From the NCBI GenBank assembly GCA_938083405.1, contig CALKCV010000161.1, forward strand, positions 1 through 8,759: a stretch of 8,759 nt of DNA, given 5' to 3'. The translations under genes and the position numbers were made by a program. The stretch comes from an uncultured Microcoleaceae cyanobacterium (GTDB lineage Bacteria; Cyanobacteriota; Cyanobacteriia; Cyanobacteriales; Microcoleaceae). The notes under the pieces were generated by a model. The model worked only from the letters and a program-made list of their open reading frames with translations, was not told the origin of the DNA and searched no databases. How positions within the stretch are numbered: position 1 is the first letter of the stretch; every line of letters starts with the position of its first letter. Below are positions 1-5,468 of the stretch, one piece after another.

Positions 1-1
1 G

Positions 2-553
2 TTAATAGCCTTTTTTTTTATCGTCATTAAATTACATTTAAGGAAAGAAAATGCTTATGAGAAAATCAAGTCACTGGTAACGGAACAGCAATACTTAGAA
101 TTAAAAACTGTCGATCATATGCCTTTAAGAACTATGAAATGGATGGGAGAATATGTCAATAAAATGTACGCTCGCCATTACATCGATAGCATTCAATTAA
201 CGGCATATAACCAATTAATAGAAAAACTGGTTGGATATGTGGGTGCTTGCGAGAGAATTTTGAATACTCCCATTCCCCCTGCTTATTCAATTCACCTAAA
301 GCATTTATTATTTATCTACTGCACCGCTTTGCCATTTTATCTGTCGGCGGATTTAGGTTGGTTTACTATTCCTGCTGCTGGAATCATAACTTTTGCTTTA
401 TTAGGTATTGAAGCTATTGGTATAGAAATAGAAAACCCTTTCGGCTACGATCCTAACGATCTGCCTTTAGATAAACTAAACGACGTACTTCTTTCCAATC
501 TTGAAGAATTAATGATGTCTGATTCTCCCAAAGAATATTTAGTAGAGAAATAG
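2..553 (+). CDS. Bestrophin-family (UPF0187) anion channel-like membrane protein, 5' end missing
   Basis: The frame is open from base 2 to the TAG at 551-553 and gives 183 visible residues. The ATG at 119 is internal: the upstream residues in the same frame (LIAFFFIVIKLHLRKE...) already read like the family, so the gene starts outside the window. Family hallmarks are ERILNTPIPPAY (visible residues 84-95), two hydrophobic segments (about 98-117 and 120-141) and the conserved tail GIEIENPFGYDPNDLPLD (140-157). Bacterial bestrophins are usually about 300 residues, so roughly the C-terminal 60% is present. Known members form pentameric anion or cation channels in the membrane; the ion carried by this one cannot be read from the sequence. 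A role in bicarbonate or chloride movement would be a guess by analogy with chloroplast homologues. The gene is AT-rich and lies 266 bp upstream of malQ on the same strand, with no clear functional link. Confidence 0.88.
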   Translation, partial: LIAFFFIVIKLHLRKENAYEKIKSLVTEQQYLELKTVDHMPLRTMKWMGEYVNKMYARHYIDSIQLTAYNQLIEKLVGYVGACERILNTPIPPAYSIHLKHLLFIYCTALPFYLSADLGWFTIPAAGIITFALLGIEAIGIEIENPFGYDPNDLPLDKLNDVLLSNLEELMMSDSPKEYLVEK

Positions 554-555
554 AA

Positions 556-574
556 GCGGGTGCAAGTCGCCCGC
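556..574 (+). other. Small GC hairpin just after the bestrophin stop
   Basis: GCGGG (556-560) pairs with CCCGC (570-574) across a 9-nt loop, 2 nt after the stop codon. Its position suits a transcript-end structure, but no T-run follows, so it is not a standard intrinsic terminator. Confidence 0.25.
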
Positions 575-672
575 GCGGCAGGGCTATACTTAACTTATGA
601 CATAAGCCTCTTGATAGATTCATTTTAAATAGCTCTAGCTTAAAATCTTAAATTTCGGACGAATAACCCTCT

Positions 673-702
673 TGGTACTCTCGTAAATTAGAGAGAGTAC
701 CA
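673..702. other. 10-bp perfect inverted repeat upstream of malQ
   Basis: TGGTACTCTC (673-682) and GAGAGTACCA (693-702) are perfect complements separated by 10 nt. No T-run follows on either strand. It could be a regulator site or a leader hairpin for malQ, or it could stabilise the 3' end of the bestrophin transcript. The sequence does not decide between these. Confidence 0.5.
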
Positions 703-746
703 GAAAGAAAAATCGATCTTAATTGTTGGGGATCGAAATCTCCACT

Positions 747-788
747 TCGTCGTACAATCGATCTAATCGCGACGACGAGCGATTTTTT
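747..788 (+). terminator. Terminator- or attenuator-like structure in the malQ leader
   Basis: TCGTCGT (747-753) pairs with ACGACGA (772-778) across an 18-nt loop, followed by GCGA and a run of six T (783-788). The stem is only 7 bp and the loop is long, so it is weak. It ends 15 nt before the malQ Shine-Dalgarno sequence, so it could end read-through from upstream or act in the malQ leader. The direct repeat AATCGATCT(T)AAT occurs at 711-723 and again at 756-767, the second copy inside the loop. Confidence 0.3.
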
Positions 789-802
789 GACAAAATTTAC
801 AT

Positions 803-813
803 AAGGAAAAGGA
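803..813 (+). promoter_or_regulatory. Ribosome binding site supporting the GTG start of malQ
   Basis: The purine-rich AAGGAAAAGGA ends 6 nt before GTG at 820. This supports a GTG start in place of an ATG, together with the family-typical N-terminus that follows. Confidence 0.65.
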
Positions 814-819
814 ACTTTC

Positions 820-2340
820 GTGGTATTTTCTAGAGCTAGCGGTATTTTATTACATCCAACTTCTTTCCCCGGTCGCTTTGGTATTGGCGATTTGGGTGCC
901 GAGGCCTACAAATTTGTAGATTTCTTGAAGCAAAGCGGACAACAACTATGGCAGGTACTCCCACTAGGCCCCACGGGATTTGGTAATTCTCCCTATTTAT
1001 GCTACTCGGCAATGGCGGGCAATCCTCTGTTAATAAGTCCAGAAAAATTGCGAGATTATGGCTTGTTAGCTAATGAAGATTTAGATGCTTATGGTGAATT
1101 TCCTGCCGAGAAGGTAGATTATGATGGCGTCGCCAAAGCCAAACACTCTTTGTTCGAGAAAGCTTGCAATAATTTTAAGAGCAATGCCCCCGAAGACCAG
1201 AAAGCAGCTTTTGAAGAGTTTTGCGCTACCAAGAGTTTTTGGTTAAACGATTATTCTCTGTTTATGGCTATTAAGGAAGACCGCGAGGGTGCGAGTTGGC
1301 ATACCTGGGATTACGCGATCGCCCGCCGCCAGTCAGCAGCAATGGAAGAATGCCAGCAACGTTTGGCCGATGAGATTTACTACCATAAATACCTCCAGTT
1401 TGAATTTTTCCGTCAGTGGGCGGACTTAAAAAAATATGCCAACGACAATGGAATTAAAATCTTTGGCGATTTAGCAATTTATGTAGCCCACGACAGCGCC
1501 GACGTTTGGTCTCATCCAGAGCTCTTTTGCCTAGATGGAGAAACGGGGGAAGCGTCACTAATGGCAGGAGTCCCACCAGACTACTTTAGCCAAACCGGTC
1601 AGCTTTGGGGCAACCCGGTTTATAGATGGGAAAGGTTGCAACAAGAGGATTTCCATTGGTGGGTGTTGCGAATTCAGTCAATCTTGGATTATGTGGACTT
1701 GATTCGGATCGATCACTTCCGAGGTTTGCAAGCTTTTTGGGCGGTGCCCCAAGGAGAAACTACTGCTATCAACGGATACTGGGTTGATGCTCCTGGGGAG
1801 GAATTTTTTAATCTTCTCAACGAGAAGTTGGGCAAGTTGCCATTTATTGCAGAAGATTTAGGTTTGATAACTGACGAGGTGGAAGCTTTGCGAGATAAAT
1901 TTGGGTTTGCCGGGATGAAGGTTTTGCATTTTGCTTTTGATTCTGGGCCGGATAATCCTTATTTACCTTACAATTACGAAGGTTCGGGGTGGGTAGTTTA
2001 TGGGGGGACTCACGACAATAACACTACGGTTGGCTGGTTTGAGGAACGTTCTCCTGAGGCGCAAGAACGAGTTACTAGGTATTTGGGCTTTAGTTCCGAC
2101 TGGGGCATTCACTGGGATCTGATCCGTTTAGCCATGTCTTCGGTGGCTGTTTATGCGGTGTCTCCCTTGCAGGATATTTTGGGCCTGGGAAGCGAGGCGA
2201 AGATGAATACCCCTAGCGTTTCCGAGGGGAATTGGGCCTGGCGCTATCAATCCGAGATGCTGACGGAGGAGGTGGGCGATCGCCTTAAATCCCTGACTGA
2301 GATTTATGGCCGTCTGCCAGAAACAGAAGAAAATGGATAG
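820..2340 (+). CDS. malQ: 4-alpha-glucanotransferase (amylomaltase / disproportionating enzyme, GH77)
   Basis: This 506-residue cytoplasmic enzyme moves alpha-1,4-glucan segments between maltooligosaccharides and releases glucose; in cyanobacteria it serves glycogen breakdown and maltodextrin recycling. The length fits single-domain bacterial/plastid DPE1-type GH77 enzymes. Visible signatures in order are LPLGPTGFGNSPY (47-59), GDLAIYVAHDSADVW (216-230), AGVPPDYFSQTGQLWGNPVY (249-268), RIDHFRG with the expected nucleophile D298, IAEDLG with the expected acid/base E345, and GTHDNNT with the third carboxylate D399. These sit five to four residues beyond the equivalent Thermus amylomaltase residues (D293, E340, D395). 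QDILGLGSEAKMNTPS and GNWAWRY close the barrel. The start is GTG; MVFSRASGILLHPTSFPG is the normal family beginning and a good ribosome site precedes it. The catalytic residues are intact. A HIP1 site lies within the gene at 1315 and another at 2276. The TAG stop is followed at once by TAGGTAA heptamers. Confidence 0.97.
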   Translation: MVFSRASGILLHPTSFPGRFGIGDLGAEAYKFVDFLKQSGQQLWQVLPLGPTGFGNSPYLCYSAMAGNPLLISPEKLRDYGLLANEDLDAYGEFPAEKVDYDGVAKAKHSLFEKACNNFKSNAPEDQKAAFEEFCATKSFWLNDYSLFMAIKEDREGASWHTWDYAIARRQSAAMEECQQRLADEIYYHKYLQFEFFRQWADLKKYANDNGIKIFGDLAIYVAHDSADVWSHPELFCLDGETGEASLMAGVPPDYFSQTGQLWGNPVYRWERLQQEDFHWWVLRIQSILDYVDLIRIDHFRGLQAFWAVPQGETTAINGYWVDAPGEEFFNLLNEKLGKLPFIAEDLGLITDEVEALRDKFGFAGMKVLHFAFDSGPDNPYLPYNYEGSGWVVYGGTHDNNTTVGWFEERSPEAQERVTRYLGFSSDWGIHWDLIRLAMSSVAVYAVSPLQDILGLGSEAKMNTPSVSEGNWAWRYQSEMLTEEVGDRLKSLTEIYGRLPETEENG

Positions 2341-2361
2341 TAGGTAATAGGTAATAGGTAA
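2341..2361 (+). repeat. Heptamer tandem repeat (TAGGTAA)3 directly after the malQ stop
   Basis: Three exact TAGGTAA units occupy 2341-2347, 2348-2354 and 2355-2361, in register with the stop codon TAG at 2338-2340. The unit supplies TAG and TAA codons in all three plus-strand frames. Heptanucleotide short tandem repeats of this type (STRRs) are known from cyanobacteria. Confidence 0.8.
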
Positions 2362-2481
2362 TGGCTAATATAGCAATCTTAAACCATTCGTGACATATTA
2401 GAAACCCGGTAACTTTCACGAAACCGGGTTTCTGGACCCCTAACTTTTCACAACCTATTTAGGCTTGCTATAGCCATTACC
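2357..2481. repeat. About 125-bp foldback (MITE- or REP-like) repeat between convergent genes
   Basis: The outer arms, 2357-2376 and 2465-2481, are complementary over 17 nt with a 3-nt insertion (AAT) in the left arm. The middle section pairs imperfectly. The inner arms are a perfect 11-bp match, AGAAACCCGGT (2400-2410) and ACCGGGTTTCT (2423-2433), with a 12-nt loop. The whole could fold into one long hairpin. It lies between malQ (+) and the RodZ-like gene (-), where it might act as a two-way transcript end, although neither side has a clear T-run. It has no coding capacity. Confidence 0.6.
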
Positions 2482-2496
2482 CATTATCGAATAGTT

Positions 2497-3360
2497 TTAA
2501 TTTTGAACTTCTTCCATTCCTCGATCGCCTGGATTATCCACATCCCAAACTAATGTTCTGACCGCCCCTGGTTCTCCAACTTGCTTTGCCGTTTCGTTGT
2601 TAAAAGCTACCAAGACACCGCCTGCATTGCCTGCAAGAAAAACTAATTTCTCTTGTGCTTCCCAAGTCTTTTTAGTGCCGCGTTCTAAAGTTCCCTCAAA
2701 CTCTATTTGACCATCAATTTCAACTCGTACCCAAGAATCTTCTTCTACGATTACATCCACAGTTATCGGTCGATCTTGATTCTGATTTTGAAAGGTATTT
2801 ACTACAGGATTGTTGGCGGATTGTTGCGGAGAATTTTCAATAGAATTATTAGAAGGGCTAGATCCTCCTTCTCTCTGGTTTTCTCCAGCAACCTCTGCGA
2901 TCTGAGAATTAGAAGGTTGCTTGTCTGGCGAGTAAGAAATTAGAGATGTTTTGGATAGAATATTGATAGAGAAAATAACTACAAAAATATAGACAAGGTA
3001 AAGATGGTGAGCTTTTAATTTCTGAACTGGCAAATAGACTTTTCGTCCATCGTTCTGAGCTTCGCCTTTTGATACAGTCGTAAATAAATTCGCTAGTTGC
3101 TTTCCGTCTAAATCTACCGCATTTGCATATCGTTCGATCAAACGCTGAGTGTAGATAGCCTCTGGCAGTTGGTCTAGCTTTCCTTCTTCTATAGCTTCTA
3201 GAATGTGGGAGCGAATCATCGTCTTTACTGCCAATTTGTCTAAAGATATGGATTTTTCTAGGCGAGTTTGGCGGAGTTTTGCACCAATTTCTGCTAACTT
3301 TTCAGCTTGTTCTTCCTTAAAACGAGGGACTTCTGACGAACTAAATAACTTATTTTTCAT
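2497..3360 (-). CDS. RodZ-like helix-turn-helix membrane protein (HTH_25 plus DUF4115)
   Basis: The 287-residue protein has the RodZ layout. An N-terminal cytoplasmic HTH spans about 22-95, with the family pattern IGAKLRQTRLEKSISLDKLA and later QLPEAIYTQRLIERYANAVDLD. A single membrane segment follows (HLYLVYIFVVIFSINIL, about 119-135), then a Q/N/S-rich extracytoplasmic linker (about 144-197) and a C-terminal beta domain of DUF4115 type (about 199-273). In rod-shaped bacteria RodZ links the MreB filament to the wall-synthesis machinery; its HTH contacts MreB and is not primarily a DNA reader. Whether this protein shapes cells or acts as a membrane-bound regulator is inference. The length is normal for cyanobacterial members and somewhat shorter than E. 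coli RodZ. AGGAA at 3373-3369, read on the minus strand, supports the ATG at 3360. The pseudouridine synthase gene lies 156 bp upstream on the same strand, with repeat arrays between them. Confidence 0.85.
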   Translation of the reverse strand: MKNKLFSSSEVPRFKEEQAEKLAEIGAKLRQTRLEKSISLDKLAVKTMIRSHILEAIEEGKLDQLPEAIYTQRLIERYANAVDLDGKQLANLFTTVSKGEAQNDGRKVYLPVQKLKAHHLYLVYIFVVIFSINILSKTSLISYSPDKQPSNSQIAEVAGENQREGGSSPSNNSIENSPQQSANNPVVNTFQNQNQDRPITVDVIVEEDSWVRVEIDGQIEFEGTLERGTKKTWEAQEKLVFLAGNAGGVLVAFNNETAKQVGEPGAVRTLVWDVDNPGDRGMEEVQN

Positions 3361-3400
3361 AACTGTGGTTCCTACTTATCCAAGGGAAAATTCAACATAT

Positions 3401-3420
3401 AATTAATAATTAATAATTAA
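3401..3420. repeat. AT heptamer array (AATTAAT, about 2.9 copies) upstream of the RodZ-like gene
   Basis: AATTAAT occurs at 3401-3407 and 3408-3414, with AATTAA at 3415-3420, followed by CAAT. It lies 41-60 bp upstream of the RodZ-like start codon, where a promoter would be expected, and is the left arm of the inverted repeat described separately. Confidence 0.75.
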
Positions 3421-3530
3421 CAATGGAAGCGATTAAGGAAAAAATAACAATTTTTATTTTTAGAAAAATCCCTTTTTCAAGATAACGGGTAATTGTTAAT
3501 TGTTAATTGTTAATTGTTAATTATTAATTA
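3407..3530. repeat. Perfect 18-bp inverted repeat made of two heptamer arrays
   Basis: Bases 3407-3424 (TAATTAATAATTAACAAT) are the exact reverse complement of 3513-3530, with 88 bp between. The arms belong to the two AT heptamer arrays of this gap, so the arrays lie in opposite orientation. The spacer is AT-rich with a weak GAAAAA/TTTTTC hairpin at about 3463-3478 and no gene. Confidence 0.75.
3490..3530. repeat. AT heptamer array (TAATTGT x4, TAATTAT, TAATTA) overlapping the pseudouridine synthase stop
   Basis: TAATTGT is repeated exactly at 3490, 3497, 3504 and 3511, then TAATTAT at 3518 and a partial unit to 3530. The last codons and stop of the minus-strand synthase (...INN-TAA) are encoded by this array. 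Both strands of the unit contain TAA, so the array closes all six frames. Confidence 0.85.
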
Positions 3531-4269
3531 GCTTCTGCAAAAAAAACATTTCACTGGTCTTTAAATTCCTATATTGACCTACAGGCAAGATTGCTTCTCC
3601 TGGCGGTTGTAGTTTAATCTGACCGATCGCCGTACGGTGCAATTTCAGAACTGGATGTCCCAGTTGCTCTGCTACTCGGCGAATTAGTCTGTTTCTTCCC
3701 TCATATATAACCACTTCTAACAAGGTTTGGGAAGCATAACTTTTTTCCAATACTCGGACTTTAGCGGGTAATGTTTTTTTGCCAGATAAGATGATACCCT
3801 GACACCAAAATTTTATTATTTTTTCTGAAGGATGGCCTTCTACCCAAACTTCATAGATTTTGGGAACTTGATGTTTGGGATGGGTCAAACAATATGTTAA
3901 TTGACCGTCATTGGTTAATAGCAGAGCTCCTGTAGATTCTACATCTAAGCGTCCTACTGGATGAATGCCTTGACCGGCACGCAATTGCGGGGGCAATAGA
4001 TCCAGAACTTTTTTACGTTTGCCGGGTTCGACGCAGGTTGAAACTACTCCCGCCGGTTTGTTCAGCAATAAGTACGCGGGTTGAGGACGACTTCCGGGAT
4101 CGATGGGATGCCCGTCCACTTCTATGAGGTCCCCTTCTGGATTTGCTTTTTCTCCTAAACTGGCTGTTTTGCTATTAACTCGCACTCTTCCGGCTATAAT
4201 CATTTCTTCGGCTTTCCTGCGAGAAGCAATTCCCCACTGGGATAAGATTTTTTGTAGCCTTTGTTCCAT
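3517..4269 (-). CDS. Pseudouridine synthase of the RsuA/RluB/RluE/RluF family
   Basis: The 250-residue protein starts with an S4 RNA-binding domain (about 2-60, MEQRLQKILSQWGIASRRKAEE, then AGRVRVN). The catalytic domain follows: LLLNKPAGVVST (67-78), HPVGRLDVESTGALLLTNDG (103-122) with the catalytic aspartate D109, KIYEVWVEG (137-145), and motif III EGRNRLIRRVAEQLGHPVLKL (190-210). Such enzymes convert a specific uridine of 16S or 23S rRNA to pseudouridine. The layout and length resemble RluB most closely, but sequence alone does not tell which site is modified, so no symbol is given. The gene ends inside an AT heptamer array that supplies the terminal INN and the stop. The start has only a weak purine stretch (AAGAGAG) before it, but MEQRLQKILS is the family's usual beginning. 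The RodZ-like gene follows 156 bp downstream and may be co-transcribed. Confidence 0.93.
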   Translation of the reverse strand: MEQRLQKILSQWGIASRRKAEEMIIAGRVRVNSKTASLGEKANPEGDLIEVDGHPIDPGSRPQPAYLLLNKPAGVVSTCVEPGKRKKVLDLLPPQLRAGQGIHPVGRLDVESTGALLLTNDGQLTYCLTHPKHQVPKIYEVWVEGHPSEKIIKFWCQGIILSGKKTLPAKVRVLEKSYASQTLLEVVIYEGRNRLIRRVAEQLGHPVLKLHRTAIGQIKLQPPGEAILPVGQYRNLKTSEMFFLQKLINN

Positions 4270-4302
4270 ATCAATCTCTCTTAAGTTAGATTGGATAGTT
4301 GC

Positions 4303-4336
4303 TTTTTATATTAAGTGTATTAATTTAATATAAAAA
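4303..4336. repeat. 12-bp perfect AT inverted repeat upstream of the pseudouridine synthase
   Basis: TTTTTATATTAA (4303-4314) and TTAATATAAAAA (4325-4336) are exact complements with a 10-nt loop. It lies 34-67 bp upstream of the synthase start, within its likely promoter. It could be a regulator site or simply AT-rich promoter DNA. Confidence 0.5.
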
Positions 4337-4408
4337 TATAGTCAGGCATTCTTTTTTTAGTAATAAGGAGGGCGATCGCTCGCTGACAATCTCATTGCTA
4401 TTCCCATT

Positions 4409-4417
4409 TGCTATACT
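4409..4417 (+). promoter_or_regulatory. Candidate extended -10 promoter element for the DUF2993 gene
   Basis: TGCTATACT fits TGn plus TATAAT with one mismatch. There is no -35 at normal spacing; CTGACA at 4383-4388 is too far (23 bp). The predicted start of transcription, near 4424, would give a leader of about 145 nt and put the 20-bp palindrome at the very start of the transcript. Confidence 0.35.
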
Positions 4418-4425
4418 TAGCCCCC

Positions 4426-4445
4426 GTGCTTAATCGATTAAGCAC
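4426..4445. promoter_or_regulatory. Perfect 20-bp palindrome, candidate operator
   Basis: GTGCTTAATCGATTAAGCAC equals its own reverse complement over all 20 bases. It begins 8 bp after the -10-like TATACT, the usual place for a repressor site overlapping +1. As RNA it would form an 8-bp stem with a UCGA loop. No T-run follows, so it is not a terminator. It does not match the NtcA pattern GTA-N8-TAC. The binding protein is unknown. Confidence 0.45.
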
Positions 4446-4553
4446 AGTTTATAGCAGAAAAAAGGCAATCTGTCAAGGCTACAAAGCAGGAAATAATTGT
4501 CATACTACCAGTACGATCGAGATCGCTCCACAGAACCTCTGGAGTTAAAAAAA

Positions 4554-4565
4554 GTGTTTTTCTAA
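4554..4565 (+). other. Mini-ORF (GTG-TTT-TTC-TAA) just ahead of the DUF2993 start
   Basis: GGAG at 4541-4544 sits 9 nt before this GTG, a normal ribosome-site distance. The mini-ORF stops 2 nt before the GTG assigned to the DUF2993 gene, which has no good ribosome site of its own. It may be a coupling device. Alternatively, one more T in the T5 run would fuse it in frame to the gene as a longer N-terminus. Confidence 0.25.
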
Positions 4566-4567
4566 GA

Positions 4568-5365
4568 GTGGATGTAACTAAATTGACTAAAGATTCCAAT
4601 AAAGTCCATCAACCGACCGATCGAGGTTTTTTTCAAACAGAAAATATAGAGACACTTGCACAAAAAGGCCGCAGCCGACTTGTCAGTAAAATACTGTCGC
4701 CCGCAGTGCAATTGTGGTTGCGATCCCAACTGCAAAACGTAGAATATCTGCAAGTAAAAATAGAAGGGAGCGATCGCCAATTACTAACTGGATCGATCCC
4801 CAGAGTTTCCTTAATAGCTCGCGCTGCCATCTATCAGGGACTGCACTTAACAGAAGTTAGAGCTACTGCCACTGACATCAACATCAATCTGGGTCAAGTT
4901 CTCAGGGGGAAATCTCTTAGAATACTAGCACCTTTTGAAATTAATTGCGAACTTCAACTAGCAGAAGCTCACTTAAATGCATCTTTTGACTCGCCCCTAC
5001 TTGAAGTTGCTGTAATAGATTTTTTGACACGGCTACTACCACTAGAAGAACCCAATGTCCAGCTTCCCTTGCCGATTAATTTAAACGAACCCCGCATAGT
5101 TATAAATTCGGGTAGCTTAACTCTTTCGGCGACTCTTTTGAACCCTAATTGTTCCCCAATTTCTTTATTAATGCGGACCGATCTTCAACTAACCAGTCCG
5201 CGAGAATTACTCTTCCAAATTCTCCAATGGAAACTTTCATCATTGGAAAAAAGCTTGCCCGCCAAAACTATAGAAATAGATCTAGGTTCTGAGGTGGAAA
5301 TAGAGCAATTAACCCTGACTCCTGGGAAAATCTTTGCTAAAGGCCAATTGACCGTTCGACCTTAA
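4568..5365 (+). CDS. DUF2993 (LmeA-like) domain protein of unknown function
   Basis: The 265-residue product resembles the cyanobacterial DUF2993 family. The core pattern SRLVSKILSPAVQLWLRSQL (36-55), VKIEGSDRQLLTGSIP (63-78), YQGLHL (89-94) and INLGQVLRGKSLRI (106-119) is typical; amphipathic beta strands continue to the C-terminus. A mycobacterial member (LmeA) binds phospholipid, but the cyanobacterial proteins have no settled role, so lipid binding here is only a suggestion. I see no signal peptide or membrane segment. The GTG at 4568 is the most upstream ATG, GTG or TTG in this frame, which is open from 4442. Its ribosome site is poor, so the N-terminal 30 or so unconserved residues are the least certain part. 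The stop TAA is followed by an in-frame TAG. The gene stands alone on the plus strand, convergent with cdsA. Confidence 0.8.
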   Translation: MDVTKLTKDSNKVHQPTDRGFFQTENIETLAQKGRSRLVSKILSPAVQLWLRSQLQNVEYLQVKIEGSDRQLLTGSIPRVSLIARAAIYQGLHLTEVRATATDININLGQVLRGKSLRILAPFEINCELQLAEAHLNASFDSPLLEVAVIDFLTRLLPLEEPNVQLPLPINLNEPRIVINSGSLTLSATLLNPNCSPISLLMRTDLQLTSPRELLFQILQWKLSSLEKSLPAKTIEIDLGSEVEIEQLTLTPGKIFAKGQLTVRP

Positions 5366-5468
5366 TAGACGAATTGCATAAGTCAGGCAACAGGCAGTTT
5401 CTTGTAGGTTGGGCTCGGCGAACCTCCACGCAACATCGGTATGTTATTAAATTGCTAGTCCCTAACTG
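5366..5468. other. Convergent gap between the DUF2993 gene and cdsA
   Basis: A weak hairpin, AGGTT (5406-5410) with AACCT (5421-5425), lies here in a GTAGGTTGGG context that looks like a decayed copy of a common dispersed repeat. Neither strand shows a good T-run, so the terminators for the two converging genes are not evident. Confidence 0.35.

Larger units (their letters stand above)
4270..4567. other. 298-bp divergent intergenic region with two palindromes
   Basis: This separates the minus-strand pseudouridine synthase from the plus-strand DUF2993 gene and must hold promoters for both. It contains a 12-bp AT inverted repeat (4303-4336), a HIP1 site (4372-4379), an extended -10-like element (4409-4417), a perfect 20-bp palindrome (4426-4445), a bulged hairpin around CAGA-ACC-TCTG (4525-4543), and a 3-codon mini-ORF (4554-4565). 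No larger gene or RNA gene is visible. Confidence 0.6.

Noticed and set aside
119..553. A complete 144-residue protein starting at ATG 119
   Set aside because: The same frame is open to base 2 and the upstream residues fit the bestrophin family, so the ATG is internal and the gene is cut by the window edge.
787..792. TTGACA as the -35 of a malQ promoter
   Set aside because: No -10-like hexamer lies about 17 bp downstream; that place is occupied by the ribosome binding site.
2707..2943. Plus-strand reading frame antisense to the RodZ-like gene, and similar short frames at 3203, 4103, 5737, 6930 and 7708 (+) and 4562, 4633 and 7193 (-)
   Set aside because: They are mostly opposite or overlapping well-supported genes, have no recognisable family, and show biased composition expected of shadow frames.
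2497..3360. An Xre-type soluble repressor
   Set aside because: The HTH is followed by a membrane segment and a DUF4115 domain, which is the RodZ layout.
3490..3530. Heptamer arrays as a CRISPR array
   Set aside because: Units are 7 bp and directly adjacent, without spacers; they are simple tandem repeats.
5401..5440. A defined dispersed repeat in the gap between the DUF2993 gene and cdsA
   Set aside because: The GTAGGTTGGG...AACCT region resembles a known type of repeat but is too decayed, and its 5-bp stem too short, to call without a genome search.
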